This document shows positions 18,463 to 28,725 of a stretch of DNA of 64,000 bases, piece by piece. The notes beneath the pieces are model-generated. The model had not been told where the DNA came from and made no database searches. It worked only from the letters and a program-made list of their open reading frames with translations. Every line of letters begins with the position of its first letter. Position 1 is the stretch's first letter. The stretch is from Teredinibacter franksiae (GTDB taxonomy: Bacteria; Pseudomonadota; Gammaproteobacteria; Pseudomonadales; Cellvibrionaceae). The stretch is taken from NCBI RefSeq assembly GCF_014218805.1, contig NZ_JACJUV010000001.1, forward strand, positions 2,058,501-2,122,500, written 5' to 3'. The translations under genes and the position numbers were made by a program.

Positions 18463-19476
18463 TTATTCCAAAAATTTAACAATGGGACTGAATATTTTTT
18501 GCCGCAGTGCTTTCGATTCATTGACTAAATGATGCCGAGCACCGGTAACAGTGACCGTGTCAAATTGCTTAAAAATTCGGGTAATACAAGGCAGGTTGTA
18601 ACGCCAATCCACTACCTGGTCCAAATCGCCTTGCACAACAAGCAACGGCACTTCTAGTTTATTCGATTTATCATCACAATTTTGGCAGCGGCGCTCAAAC
18701 CAAACCACCCAATCCAGCATCGCACTGATCCAACGCCGAGGAATATGATGAGCCTGCAGCTCGTCATCGTTCTCGAGAAATCGGCAAAAATCCAAGTCGC
18801 TTGAATTTTGAGTGAACCGTCTCTTGGGTGTAACACCCATTAGCTTGGCCAGCGGAAACAACCACTGAATTAGATGATACCGAACCGGGCGCATTAAGGG
18901 CGCCAACAACACAACTCGGTGAATATTGCTCTGATAAACCTGATCGAGCAAATACCATAAAACAACGGCCGCACCTGTGCTTTGTCCAATCAGCGAGATT
19001 GTACCGAATCTTGACGGCCATTGACCCAACAGAAGCACACTATCAGCGATAACATTGGCGTATTCATCAAAGCATTCAATACTCGCAGGCTCTCCTTCGC
19101 TAATACCGTGCCCCGGCAAGTCTATCGCAAACACGGTAATGCCTGCGTTCAACAGGGCTCGCACTAGCTTCAAATACAGCCCGGTGTGATCAAACAAGCC
19201 GTGGGCGATAATGGCTGTTTTCGATGCCACCCCCTCTTCCCTAGGCGGTTCCCAGCAATGGGCAACGCAACGAAAGCCGCCCAGCTTTGCTTGCCCGGCA
19301 TAATACTCACAGGGGGTACACTCCAGCAGTTGTACATAGCCATACTGCTGCAAAAACTCCTGCAACTCCGGCTTACAGCCACCGATTACAAACGGTTTAT
19401 CAAAATCGAGGAGGGGAAACTGCTGACGCAGGTAGAGACGGTCTGACTGATCCATAGCGAGATGCCGTAGTAACAC
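18463..19476 (-). CDS. Alpha/beta hydrolase, lysophospholipase-like
   Basis: 337 residues from a GTG with a fair AAAGAG ribosome site; an ATG at 19455 is an alternative start. The core shows AIIAHGLFDHTGLYLKLVRAL (oxyanion loop), AIDLPGHGISEGEP, the nucleophile elbow GQSTG, an acid in VVQGDLDQVVDW and His in GARHHLVNE. This is the serine aminopeptidase S33/monoacylglycerol lipase type. The substrate is unknown. No signal peptide is seen. Confidence 0.8.
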   Translation of the reverse strand: MLLRHLAMDQSDRLYLRQQFPLLDFDKPFVIGGCKPELQEFLQQYGYVQLLECTPCEYYAGQAKLGGFRCVAHCWEPPREEGVASKTAIIAHGLFDHTGLYLKLVRALLNAGITVFAIDLPGHGISEGEPASIECFDEYANVIADSVLLLGQWPSRFGTISLIGQSTGAAVVLWYLLDQVYQSNIHRVVLLAPLMRPVRYHLIQWLFPLAKLMGVTPKRRFTQNSSDLDFCRFLENDDELQAHHIPRRWISAMLDWVVWFERRCQNCDDKSNKLEVPLLVVQGDLDQVVDWRYNLPCITRIFKQFDTVTVTGARHHLVNESKALRQKIFSPIVKFLE

Positions 19477-19546
19477 AAGTGCTCTTTATTCTAGTCGATA
19501 ATTGCGCCAGACGAAAAAGTCTCTAGCCGATATATCAGGCATAAAA

Positions 19547-19577
19547 AAGCCGGGCAACCCTTCGGCTGCCCGGCTTT
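19547..19577 (-). terminator. Terminator of pgk
   Basis: A 10-bp GC-rich stem (AAGCCGGGCA and TGCCCGGCTT) with an A-run at 19543-19548, which reads as a T-tract on the minus strand. It lies about 75 bases beyond the pgk stop. Confidence 0.88.
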
Positions 19578-19652
19578 CAACATGAATAGACGAGAATTTA
19601 TTTACAAACCCTCAGGAGCAAAGTGCCCCCACCTGCAAATGCCGGTTTAAAC

Positions 19653-20828
19653 TTATTCTGCCGCGCGGGATTCCAGCATAGCAACGGCCGGTAGTGTTTT
19701 GCCTTCTACGTATTCGAGGAAAGCGCCGCCACCCGTAGAGATGTAGGAGATTTTGTCAGAGAGACCGTACTTGTCGATGGCTGCCAAAGTATCACCACCG
19801 CCCGCCAGTGAGAAAGCATCACTGTCGGCAATGGCCTGCGCTACAATTTTGGTACCCGCCGCAAATGCATCAAATTCAAACACGCCACAGGGACCATTCC
19901 ACAGAATGGTTTTGGCGTCTTTCATTATTTGTGCAACGGCAGCGGCGGTTTCGGGGCCATAATCGATAATTTCTTCGCCGGGCTTAACTTCGTTACACTT
20001 TTTGATTTCAACCGGTGAATCATCGGCCCAATCGTCAAAACCATCGGTTGTGGTTGTGCAGTCAGTGGCGTAAATAACATCGGTATCTTTACACAAACGC
20101 TGGGCTTCCGGGATCAGGTCTTTCTCGTACAGTGAGTTGCCTACTTCGTTGCCATCGGCGGCAACGAAGGTGTTAGAAATACCACCCCCAACAACCATCA
20201 CGTCGCACACTTTAGAAAGGGCATCCAGCACGGTTAACTTGGTAGACACCTTTGCACCACCCACCAACGCAACCATCGGCCGAGCAGGTTTTGCCAGCGC
20301 TTTTTCAAGCGCATCCAGCTCGCCGGCCAACAGCGGGCCAGCACAGGCAACAGGGGCGAACTTAGCCGCACCGTGGGTAGAAGCCTGGGCACGGTGAGCC
20401 GTACCAAAAGCGTCCATCACAAATATATCGCACAGCGCAGCGTAAGCTTTAGACAGCGTTTCGTCGTCTTTCTTTTCGCCCGCGTTAAAACGAACATTTT
20501 CTAACAGCACAACGTCGCCATCATTCAGCTCAACACCGGCCTGCCAGTCTTTTACAACGTTTACTTCTTTACCCAGCAGTTCGGTTAAGCGTACGGCAAC
20601 CGGCTTCAAAGAATATTTTTCTTCGTACTCGCCTTCGGTTGGCCGGCCAAGGTGGGACATCAACATAACTCTAGCGCCCTGCTCGACCGCTAGCTTAATG
20701 GTAGGCAGTGAAGCCTTAATACGGATATCCGAGGTAATTTCGCCGTCCTGAATGGGTACGTTCAGGTCCTGACGAATCAATACTCGCTTACCTTTTAGAT
20801 CTAGGTCTTTCATGAGTTTTACTGACAT
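19653..20828 (-). CDS. pgk: Phosphoglycerate kinase
   Basis: 391 residues, typical bacterial length. It catalyses the ADP/1,3-bisphosphoglycerate step of glycolysis. The N-terminus [14 protein letters not shown], the substrate motif SHLGRP, and the nucleotide-binding GGAKVSTKL and NGPCGVFE blocks are present, ending in [17 protein letters not shown]. It lies downstream of tkt on the same strand (about 140 bases gap). The usual epd before it and fba after it are absent. Confidence 0.97.
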   Translation of the reverse strand: MSVKLMKDLDLKGKRVLIRQDLNVPIQDGEITSDIRIKASLPTIKLAVEQGARVMLMSHLGRPTEGEYEEKYSLKPVAVRLTELLGKEVNVVKDWQAGVELNDGDVVLLENVRFNAGEKKDDETLSKAYAALCDIFVMDAFGTAHRAQASTHGAAKFAPVACAGPLLAGELDALEKALAKPARPMVALVGGAKVSTKLTVLDALSKVCDVMVVGGGISNTFVAADGNEVGNSLYEKDLIPEAQRLCKDTDVIYATDCTTTTDGFDDWADDSPVEIKKCNEVKPGEEIIDYGPETAAAVAQIMKDAKTILWNGPCGVFEFDAFAAGTKIVAQAIADSDAFSLAGGGDTLAAIDKYGLSDKISYISTGGGAFLEYVEGKTLPAVAMLESRAAE

Positions 20829-20970
20829 GTGTTTCTCCAGTAGGTAATCAATTTATTTTTGGGCTGTGTAACCACAGCCGGAAGATTGGAAATACAAGAA
20901 GAGGCTGCTTATAAAAACAGCCGGGATCCAGGCCAGAATAGAAATGCCAGCCCGCAACCCTTTGATGTGA

Positions 20971-22974
20971 TTAATCTTCTATAAGCTCTTTTGCCGTGTT
21001 GACAATGTTGTCTACAGTAAAGCCAAAGTGCTCGAACAAAACGCCGCCGGGCGCCGATTCACCAAAGGTGGTCATGCCCACAATTCGGCCATCGATGCCT
21101 ACATACTTGTACCAGAAGTCGGCCGCTGCAGCTTCAACTGCAACGCGGGCCGATACGGCCAAGGGTAGTACAGATTCTTTGTACTCGGCGTCTTGCAGAT
21201 CAAAAGTTGAGGTGCTAGGCATAGACACGGCGCGCGCTTTAACACCCTCGCTCTGCAACTGTTCAACCGCCTTCAGAGTTATACCCATTTCAGATCCAGT
21301 AGCCAGCAGAATAATATCAGGCTCACCTTCACAGTCTCTCAACACATAACCACCGCGGGCAATGTTGGCCACTTGCTTGGCATCGCGCGCAAGAGGATCG
21401 AGACCTTGGCGACTAAATACCAATGCCGTTGGGCCGTTTTTGCGCTCAACAGCTGACTTCCACGCTACCGCCGATTCTGTTGCATCCGCTGGGCGCCAGG
21501 TGTCCATATTGGGGGTAAGGCGCAGCGTACCCAGTACTTCAACCGGTTGGTGGGTTGGGCCATCTTCGCCCTGACCAATGGAATCGTGGGTATAAACAAA
21601 TACGTTGCGCAGCTTCATCAACGCCGCCATACGTACGGCATTAGCCGCGTACTGCTGGAACATCAGGAAGGTTGCACCGTAGGCAATAAAACCACCATGA
21701 GCAGACAAACCGTTCATGATCGTGCTCATACCAAATTCACGCACACCGTAATAAATGTAGTTGCCGCTAGCGTCCTCAGCGGTTAAGCCTTTGGCGCCAG
21801 ACCATAACGTAAGGTTAGAACCGGCCAAATCGGCGGAACCGCCCATAAATTCAGGCAGCAATGCGCCGAAAGTTTCAATCGTATTTTGCGACGCTTTTCG
21901 GCTGGCAATCTTTTCAGCTTTTTCCTGGCACTCGGCAATAAACGCATTGGCCTTGGCTTCAAAGTCTGCCGGTAAATCGTTGTTAATCACGCGACGCTCG
22001 TACTCGGCAGCCAGCTCTGGGTACGCCGTTTTATAGGCCGCAAACTTATCGTTCCAGGCCTGCTCAGCTGCATTACCTTTTTGTTTTGCATTCCAGCCCG
22101 CGTAGATATCTTCGGGAATAACAAACGGCTCGTGCTTCCAGTTAAGGAATTCTCGGGCAGCGGCGATCTCTTCAGCGCCCAGAGGGGAACCGTGACAGTT
22201 GTGGGTGCCCTGCTTGTTTGGCGAACCAAAACCAATGGTGGTTTGGGTGCAGATTAAAGTCGGCTTGCCGGTTTCGGCTTGTGCCGCTTCAATGGCCGCT
22301 TTTATGGCTTCAGAGTCGTGGCCGTCTACCTTGGAGATAACATGCCAACCGTAAGCTTCAAAACGCTTAGGCGTATCGTCGGTAAACCAGCCTTCTACTT
22401 CACCGTCGATAGAGATGCCGTTGTCGTCCCAGAAAGCCACCAGCTTATTCAAGCCTAAAGTGCCTGCCAGCGAACAGGTTTCATGGGAAACACCTTCCAT
22501 CATGCAACCATCGCCGAGGAAACAGTAAGTGAAGTGATCGACAATCTCATGACCGTCGCGGTTAAACTGCGCCGCCAATGCTTTTTCCGCTATCGCCATA
22601 CCGACAGCGTTAGATATACCTTGGCCGAGCGGGCCAGTGGTGGTTTCAACACCAGGGGTATAACCGTACTCGGGATGACCCGGCGTTTTAGAATGCAACT
22701 GACGGAAGTTAGCCAACTCCTCGATGGGTAAGTTATACCCACTTAAATGCAGTAGAGAATAAACCAGCATAGAGCCATGGCCGTTGGAAAGAACAAAACG
22801 GTCTCGATCGCTCCACTCAGGGTTGCTAGGGTTGTGGTCGAGGAAATCGTTCCATAAAACTTCGGCAATATCGGCCATTCCCATTGGGGCGCCGGGGTGT
22901 CCACTGTTGGCTTTCTGAACACCGTCCATGCTCAGGGCGCGTATTGCGTTGGCAAGTTCTCTGCGTGAAGGCAT
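20971..22974 (-). CDS. tkt: Transketolase
   Basis: 667 residues, like E. coli TktA. A thiamine-diphosphate enzyme of the pentose phosphate pathway. Visible motifs are [11 protein letters not shown] near residue 26, the ThDP motif [20 protein letters not shown]...NGISIDG, and the transketolase signature [18 protein letters not shown]. It begins divergently from the SAM-cycle operon and is followed by pgk, linking pentose phosphate and glycolytic steps. Confidence 0.97.
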   Translation of the reverse strand: MPSRRELANAIRALSMDGVQKANSGHPGAPMGMADIAEVLWNDFLDHNPSNPEWSDRDRFVLSNGHGSMLVYSLLHLSGYNLPIEELANFRQLHSKTPGHPEYGYTPGVETTTGPLGQGISNAVGMAIAEKALAAQFNRDGHEIVDHFTYCFLGDGCMMEGVSHETCSLAGTLGLNKLVAFWDDNGISIDGEVEGWFTDDTPKRFEAYGWHVISKVDGHDSEAIKAAIEAAQAETGKPTLICTQTTIGFGSPNKQGTHNCHGSPLGAEEIAAAREFLNWKHEPFVIPEDIYAGWNAKQKGNAAEQAWNDKFAAYKTAYPELAAEYERRVINNDLPADFEAKANAFIAECQEKAEKIASRKASQNTIETFGALLPEFMGGSADLAGSNLTLWSGAKGLTAEDASGNYIYYGVREFGMSTIMNGLSAHGGFIAYGATFLMFQQYAANAVRMAALMKLRNVFVYTHDSIGQGEDGPTHQPVEVLGTLRLTPNMDTWRPADATESAVAWKSAVERKNGPTALVFSRQGLDPLARDAKQVANIARGGYVLRDCEGEPDIILLATGSEMGITLKAVEQLQSEGVKARAVSMPSTSTFDLQDAEYKESVLPLAVSARVAVEAAAADFWYKYVGIDGRIVGMTTFGESAPGGVLFEHFGFTVDNIVNTAKELIED

Positions 22975-23229
22975 GTGAAAATAACTCCTGGTATCTCTTT
23001 TTGAATTGGTATCCCGGTAAATCGAAGGGTAAACGAGCTAATACCGGGAAAATGAGGAAGTTCAGTACAACTGCAAACAGTTTACAGCCCCCAAATTTTC
23101 GAGCGCGTATTCTCCCTTACATTGACGATAAGGTAAACAATTATCATATAGTCTTTTTGACTTTTAGGTACTATTTTATCCCACTTTTTGATCGATAGCA
23201 GCCATCTGCAAGGCCATTGGTAATAAGCG
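22975..23229. promoter_or_regulatory. Divergent promoter region tkt / SAM-cycle operon
   Basis: The gap between divergent tkt and the regulator gene is 317 bases. A possible plus-strand promoter is TTGACG (23122-23127) with TATAGT (23147-23152) at 19 bases spacing, which is long. A second TTGACT occurs at 23157. No riboswitch fold was recognised. The downstream part is the palindrome listed separately. Confidence 0.35.
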
Positions 23230-23273
23230 CCGCACAAACCTATATCAAAATATTTTGATATAGGTTTGTGCGG
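23230..23273. promoter_or_regulatory. 44-bp perfect palindrome, likely ArsR-type operator
   Basis: The two 22-base halves (23230-23251 and 23252-23273) are exact reverse complements, centred on AAAATATTTT and containing ATATCAAAATATTTTGATAT. It ends 18 bases before the start codon of an ArsR-family regulator. ArsR proteins bind such A/T-rich dyads at their own promoters, so autoregulation of the whole metK-ahcY-metF operon is the natural reading. It could also form a hairpin in the leader RNA. Confidence 0.8.
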
Positions 23274-23291
23274 CTGCTAGACTGCCTCCCT

Positions 23292-24278
23292 ATGAATACC
23301 CCAATTCCAGCCAGCGAGAGCCAACAGCTCAGCGCAAATCAGCTATCACCACTGCTTAAAGCAGCGGCGGACCCTTTGCGACTGGAGATACTGCGGCTAC
23401 TGAGAACCGATTCATTTGGGGTGCTGGAGCTTTGCCACCTATTCCAAGTAAAGCAGTCCAGTATGAGCCATCACCTTAAGGTGATGGCCTGTGCCGGCCT
23501 AGTTACAACCCGGCGCGAGGGCAACTCAATTTTTTATCGCCGTAACTTCCCTTCATGCGAAAGTGCTGCCAGTCAATTACAAATGGCGCTCTACCAAACA
23601 ACGGACCAGTTACAGATAGACGAAAGCCTGCACAGTAGGGTAGACGATATTCATCACCAGCGAGCAGAGGCTTCGCGTATATTTTTTACCGAGCACGCCG
23701 ACCAATTTCAGGAAAAGCAGGATTTAATTGCCGGTTACAGCGTGTATGCCGGGCAGGTAGCCGACATGCTCGCCGCAAGCCCTTTAACTAAACGCAAACG
23801 GGCACTTGAAGTGGGCCCTGGCGAAGGGTTGTTTTTGGAAGTTCTGGCCAAGACCTTTTTGCACGTTACCGCTTTGGATAATTCAGAATCACTGCTAGCG
23901 ACGGCCAAGCAGTTTTGTCAAACACAGCAACTGGGCAATATCGACTTTATTCACAACGATACCCGTTACTGCAGAACCACCAGCGAACCATTCGATTGCG
24001 TGGTAATTAACATGGTTTTACACCACGCCTCTTCTCCGGCGCAGATTTTTACCGATGTCGGCCTGGCCATGAAAAGCAATGGCGTACTGCTGGTATGCGA
24101 GCTATGCAACCACGATCAGGACTGGGCGCGGCAAGCCTGCGGCGACATCTGGCTCGGTTTCGACCCACAGGATCTTGGCCGCTGGGCCAACGATGCTAAT
24201 TTTACTGAAGGACAAAGTATTTATTTTGCTCTTCGCAATGGTTTTCAAATTCAACTACGGCAATTTATTAAGGAGTAG
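23292..24278 (+). CDS. ArsR-family regulator fused to SAM-dependent methyltransferase
   Basis: 328 residues from the ATG at 23292; a GTG inside the palindrome (23268) is a less likely start. No strong ribosome site is seen. Residues about 12-95 form a winged helix (PLLKAAADPLRLEILRLL, then VKQSSMSHHLKVMACAGLVTTRREGNSIFYR). Residues about 155-300 are a class I methyltransferase with motif I ALEVGPGEGLFLEVLAK. It lies 6 bases before metK. Such fusions in SAM-cycle operons are thought to sense SAM or SAH; here this is inference from context. Confidence 0.85.
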   Translation: MNTPIPASESQQLSANQLSPLLKAAADPLRLEILRLLRTDSFGVLELCHLFQVKQSSMSHHLKVMACAGLVTTRREGNSIFYRRNFPSCESAASQLQMALYQTTDQLQIDESLHSRVDDIHHQRAEASRIFFTEHADQFQEKQDLIAGYSVYAGQVADMLAASPLTKRKRALEVGPGEGLFLEVLAKTFLHVTALDNSESLLATAKQFCQTQQLGNIDFIHNDTRYCRTTSEPFDCVVINMVLHHASSPAQIFTDVGLAMKSNGVLLVCELCNHDQDWARQACGDIWLGFDPQDLGRWANDANFTEGQSIYFALRNGFQIQLRQFIKE

Positions 24279-24284
24279 GAATTA

Positions 24285-25439
24285 ATGGCGAAGTATTCAC
24301 TGTTTACTTCGGAGTCTGTCTCCGAAGGCCACCCCGACAAAATGGCAGACCAGATTTCCGACGCAGTGCTGGATGCGATTTTAACCGACGACAAGAACGC
24401 ACGTGTGGCCGTGGAAACCATGGTGAAAACCGGCATGGCCATTGTCGCCGGTGAAGTACGCACCTCCACCTACGTTGACCTTGAAGACCTCATCCGAAAT
24501 GTCATTACCGATATTGGTTACAACTCCAGCGAGGTGGGTTTCGACGGCGACTCCTGTGCCGTGATCAACGCCATAGGCAAACAGTCTTCCGACATTGCCA
24601 TGGGTGTAGATGAAGCCACCGACAAAGACATGGGTGCAGGCGATCAGGGCTTAATGTTTGGTTACGCCACCAATGAAACCAGCGTGCTTATGCCCGCCCC
24701 CATTTACTACTCGCACCGGCTAGTAGAAAAGCAGGCCGAGCTGCGTAAAAACGGCACTCACGCCTGGGCACGCCCAGATGCAAAAAGCCAAGTTACCCTG
24801 CGTTACGAAGATGGCAAACCGATCGCAGTGGATGCTGTAGTACTTTCCACACAGCACTCACCCGACATTTCGCAATCGCACATTCGCGAAGCCGTAATGG
24901 AAGAAATCATTAAACCCGTGTTACCAACCGAATGGCTGCACGCCGACACCAAGTTCCACATTAACCCCACCGGCCAATTTATTATTGGCGGCCCTGTGGG
25001 CGACTGTGGTTTAACCGGGCGAAAAATTATCGTAGACACCTACGGAGGCATGGCCCGCCATGGTGGTGGTGCGTTCTCGGGTAAAGACCCATCCAAAGTA
25101 GACCGCTCCGCAGCTTACGCTGTTCGGTACGTGGCAAAAAACATTGTCGCCGCCGGCTTGGCAGACCGCTGTGAAATTCAGGTGAGCTACGCTATTGGTG
25201 TTGCCGAGCCTACCTCTATTTCGGTGAATACTTTTGGTACGGGCAAAATTGACGACGACAAGATTCAAGTATTAATTGCTGAGCATTTTGACCTTCGCCC
25301 ACGCGGTTTAATTGAAATGCTGGATTTGTTGCGCCCAATTTATCGCCAAACAGCCGCTTATGGGCATTTTGGCCGAGAGATTGCTGATTTCACCTGGGAA
25401 GCAACGGATAAAGCAGAAGCGCTCAAAGCTGCGCTTTAG
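24285..25439 (+). CDS. metK: S-adenosylmethionine synthetase
   Basis: 384 residues, standard length. It makes SAM from methionine and ATP. Motifs include [20 protein letters not shown] at the N-terminus, [12 protein letters not shown] and the P-loop-like [19 protein letters not shown]. The start has a strong AAGGAG site. It lies second in the regulator-metK-ahcY-metF operon. Confidence 0.98.
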   Translation: MAKYSLFTSESVSEGHPDKMADQISDAVLDAILTDDKNARVAVETMVKTGMAIVAGEVRTSTYVDLEDLIRNVITDIGYNSSEVGFDGDSCAVINAIGKQSSDIAMGVDEATDKDMGAGDQGLMFGYATNETSVLMPAPIYYSHRLVEKQAELRKNGTHAWARPDAKSQVTLRYEDGKPIAVDAVVLSTQHSPDISQSHIREAVMEEIIKPVLPTEWLHADTKFHINPTGQFIIGGPVGDCGLTGRKIIVDTYGGMARHGGGAFSGKDPSKVDRSAAYAVRYVAKNIVAAGLADRCEIQVSYAIGVAEPTSISVNTFGTGKIDDDKIQVLIAEHFDLRPRGLIEMLDLLRPIYRQTAAYGHFGREIADFTWEATDKAEALKAAL

Positions 25440-25652
25440 TCGGACGATGGAAATTTAAGCGGCTACTAAGCTGTGTAACGGGATGCCATAAATCTGGTGC
25501 GGAAGACCTGTTTGATTACAACTACTTGAGCTTCACCGAAGACATCTAGCCTTTACTTCAGCAGCCAGAAAAAGTTTTTACACAATTAATGAATTAATTC
25601 ACATAGCGTCAGACGTCCAATATCAAACGTCCGGCATTTCTCGGAGAGAAAT
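25440..25652 (+). other. metK-ahcY intergenic region
   Basis: 213 bases without a gene. An SAH riboswitch is often found ahead of ahcY in proteobacteria, but its conserved core was not found here. A half-match to the operator core, AATATCAAA, is at 25619-25627, beside a direct repeat ACGTCC. An ahcY ribosome site (CGGAGAG) ends the region. Confidence 0.4.
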
Positions 25653-27047
25653 ATGACCACCGAATTCAACGACTACAAAGTAGCCGCTAAAACTCAAGAG
25701 GAATTCTTGAAAGCAGCCGAATGGGGCCGCAAAGAAATTGACATCGCCGAAGGCGAAATGCCCGCGCTAATGGCACTACGCAAGCGCTATAAAGCCGAGC
25801 AGCCACTGGCCAACGCAAAGATCATGGGTTGTATACACATGACCATTCAAACCGCCGTGCTCATTGAAACGCTGATTGAATTAGGCGCCGATGTGCGCTG
25901 GAGTTCGTGCAACATATTCTCCACCCAGGACCACGCCGCAGCCGCCATTGCCGCCGCCGGTATTCCCGTATTCGCCTGGAAGGGTGAAACCGAGGAAGAG
26001 TTCTGGTGGTGTATCGAGCAAACAATTGTGAAGGACGGCAAGCCCTGGGAAGCCAACATGATTCTCGACGATGGCGGCGACCTAACTCAGGCGGTACACG
26101 ATAAGTACCACACTATGCTCGACAACATTCACGGTATCTCCGAAGAAACTACCACGGGTGTACACAGGTTAATGGAAATGCTGGAAGAAGGCTCACTAAA
26201 AGTGCCTGCCATTAACGTAAACGACGCGGTAACCAAATCTAAAAATGACAACAAGTACGGCTGTCGACACAGCCTGAACGACGCCATTAAGCGTGGCACA
26301 GACCACTTGCTTGCGGGTAAAAAAGCACTGGTAGTTGGCTATGGTGATGTCGGTAAAGGTTCCGCGGCCTCATTGCGCCAAGAAGGCATGATTGTCAAGG
26401 TAACAGAGATCGACCCCATTTGTGCTATGCAAGCCTGTATGGACGGCTTCGAAGTTGTTGCTCCCTACATCAACGGCGTTAACACCGGTAAAACCGAAGA
26501 CATAAACCTCGAAGTGTTAGGTAAAACCGATTTAATCGTAACCACCACCGGCAATACTAATGTATGCGATTCAGCCATGCTACAAACGCTGAAGAACGCT
26601 GCAGTGGTGTGCAACATCGGCCACTTCGATAACGAAATCGATACCGCTTATATGCGTGAAAACTGGGAATGGGATGAAATCAAACCCCAGGTACACAAAA
26701 TTTATCGCGATAAGGCCAGCAATAACCATTTAATACTGCTCTCCGAAGGTCGTCTGGTAAACCTGGGCAATGCAACTGGCCACCCCTCGCGCATTATGGA
26801 CGGCTCCTTCGCCAACCAAGTGCTTGCGCAAATATATTTGTACGAAAATAAATTTGCCGATTTCCCTTCCCACGAAAAAACACAGCAGCTTTACGTAAAA
26901 GTACTGCCGAAAAAACTGGATGAAGAAGTAGCCAAAGCCATGGTTGAAGGGTTTGGCGGAGTTATGACTCAACTCACCGAAGTACAAGCAAAATACATCA
27001 ACGTTGACGTTGATGGGCCTTACAAGCCTGAGTTTTATAAGTATTAA
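25653..27047 (+). CDS. ahcY: S-adenosylhomocysteine hydrolase
   Basis: 464 residues. It splits SAH to adenosine and homocysteine, relieving product inhibition of methyltransferases. The NAD motif [14 protein letters not shown], the substrate segments ILDDGGDLT and [19 protein letters not shown], and the C-terminal YKPEFYKY tail are diagnostic. The approximately 40-residue insertion typical of proteobacterial forms is present near residue 150. Confidence 0.97.
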   Translation: MTTEFNDYKVAAKTQEEFLKAAEWGRKEIDIAEGEMPALMALRKRYKAEQPLANAKIMGCIHMTIQTAVLIETLIELGADVRWSSCNIFSTQDHAAAAIAAAGIPVFAWKGETEEEFWWCIEQTIVKDGKPWEANMILDDGGDLTQAVHDKYHTMLDNIHGISEETTTGVHRLMEMLEEGSLKVPAINVNDAVTKSKNDNKYGCRHSLNDAIKRGTDHLLAGKKALVVGYGDVGKGSAASLRQEGMIVKVTEIDPICAMQACMDGFEVVAPYINGVNTGKTEDINLEVLGKTDLIVTTTGNTNVCDSAMLQTLKNAAVVCNIGHFDNEIDTAYMRENWEWDEIKPQVHKIYRDKASNNHLILLSEGRLVNLGNATGHPSRIMDGSFANQVLAQIYLYENKFADFPSHEKTQQLYVKVLPKKLDEEVAKAMVEGFGGVMTQLTEVQAKYINVDVDGPYKPEFYKY

Positions 27048-27084
27048 TAACCATGTGGGATTTCGCTGCACCCAGCCCATCGAA

Positions 27085-27103
27085 CGCCAGCCTCTAGCTG
27101 GCG
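27085..27103. other. Hairpin between ahcY and metF
   Basis: A perfect 7-bp stem, CGCCAGC and GCTGGCG, around a 5-base loop, with no T-tract. It may modulate read-through or mRNA stability between ahcY and metF; function unproven. Confidence 0.4.
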
Positions 27104-27130
27104 GGGTATAGCAACGCGAAGCCTTACAAA

Positions 27131-27988
27131 ATGGACAAAGCCATGACAAGCGAAAAAAAAGTAAACCTAAGTTTCGAGTTTTTTCCTCCAAAAACCGACG
27201 TAGGCCAGGAAAAACTGAAAACGGTTCGAGCGGAACTGAACAAACTCAATCCAGATTTTTTCTCTGTTACCTACGGTGCCAGTGGTTCTACCCGCGACAA
27301 CACTAAAGGTATTATTAAGGCCATGCGCAACGAAGGCCTTTCCGTAGCACCACACCTGTCGTTTGGTGGCGACCACGAAGAAACCCTGTACGAAATGGTC
27401 GACGAATACAAAAATTGCGGCGTTAATCGTATTGTCGCCCTGCGCGGTGATATGCCCTCAGGCATGGGCGCCGCAATGCAAATGGTATACGCCAACGAAC
27501 TCGTTGCTTTTATTCGCGAAAAATTTGGTGACCACTTTCACCTGTGCGTAGCGGCTTACCCGGAAATCCATCCAGAGGCCAACAGCTATTTACAGGATAT
27601 CCGCTATTTAAAAGGTAAATTTGATGCCGGAGCCAATAGCGCGATTACCCAGTATTTTTACAATCCCGACGCCTACTTTTATTTTGTAGAGCAGTGCACA
27701 AAGGAGGGTATCGACGCGCCGATTATCCCCGGCATTATGCCCATCACCAACTACCAGAACCTTGCACGCTTTTCCGATGCCTGTGGTGCGGAAATTCCAC
27801 GCTGGATACGTAAACGCTTAGAAGATTTTGGAAGTAACCAGGAGAGCCTGCAGTCGTTTACAACAGACCTCGTAACCGAATTGTGCGAGACACTGCTAGA
27901 GAATGGCGCTCCAGGGCTGCATTTTTATACCATGAACCAGATTGAACCCACGCGCAATATCATCACCAACTTGGGTTTAACTGACTAG
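27131..27988 (+). CDS. metF: Methylenetetrahydrofolate reductase
   Basis: 285 residues from 27131; an ATG four codons later is an equally possible start. It supplies 5-methyl-THF for methionine regeneration. The N-terminal SFEFFPPKTD, VTYGASGSTRD, the flavin-binding LRGDMP and the DAGANSAITQYFY segments mark the MetF family. It completes the SAM cycle of this operon, and its stop overlaps the rsmE GTG by one base. Confidence 0.95.
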   Translation: MDKAMTSEKKVNLSFEFFPPKTDVGQEKLKTVRAELNKLNPDFFSVTYGASGSTRDNTKGIIKAMRNEGLSVAPHLSFGGDHEETLYEMVDEYKNCGVNRIVALRGDMPSGMGAAMQMVYANELVAFIREKFGDHFHLCVAAYPEIHPEANSYLQDIRYLKGKFDAGANSAITQYFYNPDAYFYFVEQCTKEGIDAPIIPGIMPITNYQNLARFSDACGAEIPRWIRKRLEDFGSNQESLQSFTTDLVTELCETLLENGAPGLHFYTMNQIEPTRNIITNLGLTD

Positions 27989-28725
27989 TGCGAATCCCAC
28001 GTATATTCACGGCACAGAGCCTTGCACTTTCTTCCGAACTGGAACTGGAAGAGAGTGCTTCTCACCACCTGCTTAAAGTCTTGCGCATGCAACCGGGCCG
28101 CGAACTTACGCTATTCAATAATAGCGGTAGTGAATACTCCGCCGTTATTACCGCCGTCAGCAAGAAAACCGCTACGGTTGCTATAAACCAACAAAGCGAT
28201 ATTGATCGCGAGTCGCCACTGGAAACAGAGCTGGCTATTGGTATTTCCCGTGGCGACCGTTTCGACTGGGTTCTACAAAAAGTAACAGAATTGGGGATTA
28301 CCCGTATTGTGCCGCTATTTACAGAGCGCACAGAAGTAAAACTGAATGCTGAGCGGTTAGAAAAACGTCTTGGCCAGTGGCAAAAAATTACCATTGCTGC
28401 CTGCGAACAGTGCCAGCGCAATACACTTCCCATACTCGCCACACCGCAGCCGTTGGACGAATACCTAACAGCCTGCACTAGCGAATACCGCTTCGTATTA
28501 CACCACCGTGCAGAAGCGTCACTTAACGCACTGCAACAACCTCAATCAGTGGCGCTGCTCATAGGCCCTGAAGGCGGCCTAAGCGACAACGAAATCACTC
28601 ACGCAGAACAACAAGGGTTCAAGTCCCTAGCACTTGGGCCGAGGGTATTCCGCACCGAAACCGCCCCCATTGCGGCTCTATCCATTGTACAGTCCCTTTG
28701 GGGCGACCTACTCTCCCCCGCCTGA
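27988..28725 (+). CDS. rsmE: 16S rRNA m3U1498 methyltransferase
   Basis: 245 residues with a GTG start overlapping the metF stop (TAGTG). It has an N-terminal PUA-like part and a SPOUT knot with LLIGPEGGLSDNEI and LGPRVFRTETAPIAAL motifs that bind SAM. The coupling with the SAM-cycle genes makes sense because the enzyme consumes SAM. Its last codons are repeated downstream at 30477 as part of a tandem duplication. Confidence 0.94.
   Translation: MRIPRIFTAQSLALSSELELEESASHHLLKVLRMQPGRELTLFNNSGSEYSAVITAVSKKTATVAINQQSDIDRESPLETELAIGISRGDRFDWVLQKVTELGITRIVPLFTERTEVKLNAERLEKRLGQWQKITIAACEQCQRNTLPILATPQPLDEYLTACTSEYRFVLHHRAEASLNALQQPQSVALLIGPEGGLSDNEITHAEQQGFKSLALGPRVFRTETAPIAALSIVQSLWGDLLSPA

Noticed and set aside
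20866..20882. Hairpin between tkt and pgk as a terminator
   Set aside because: GGCTGTG/CACAGCC has no T-tract in the tkt direction, so read-through into pgk is likely.
25440..25652. SAH riboswitch before ahcY
   Set aside because: The conserved core and pseudoknot strands could not be found.
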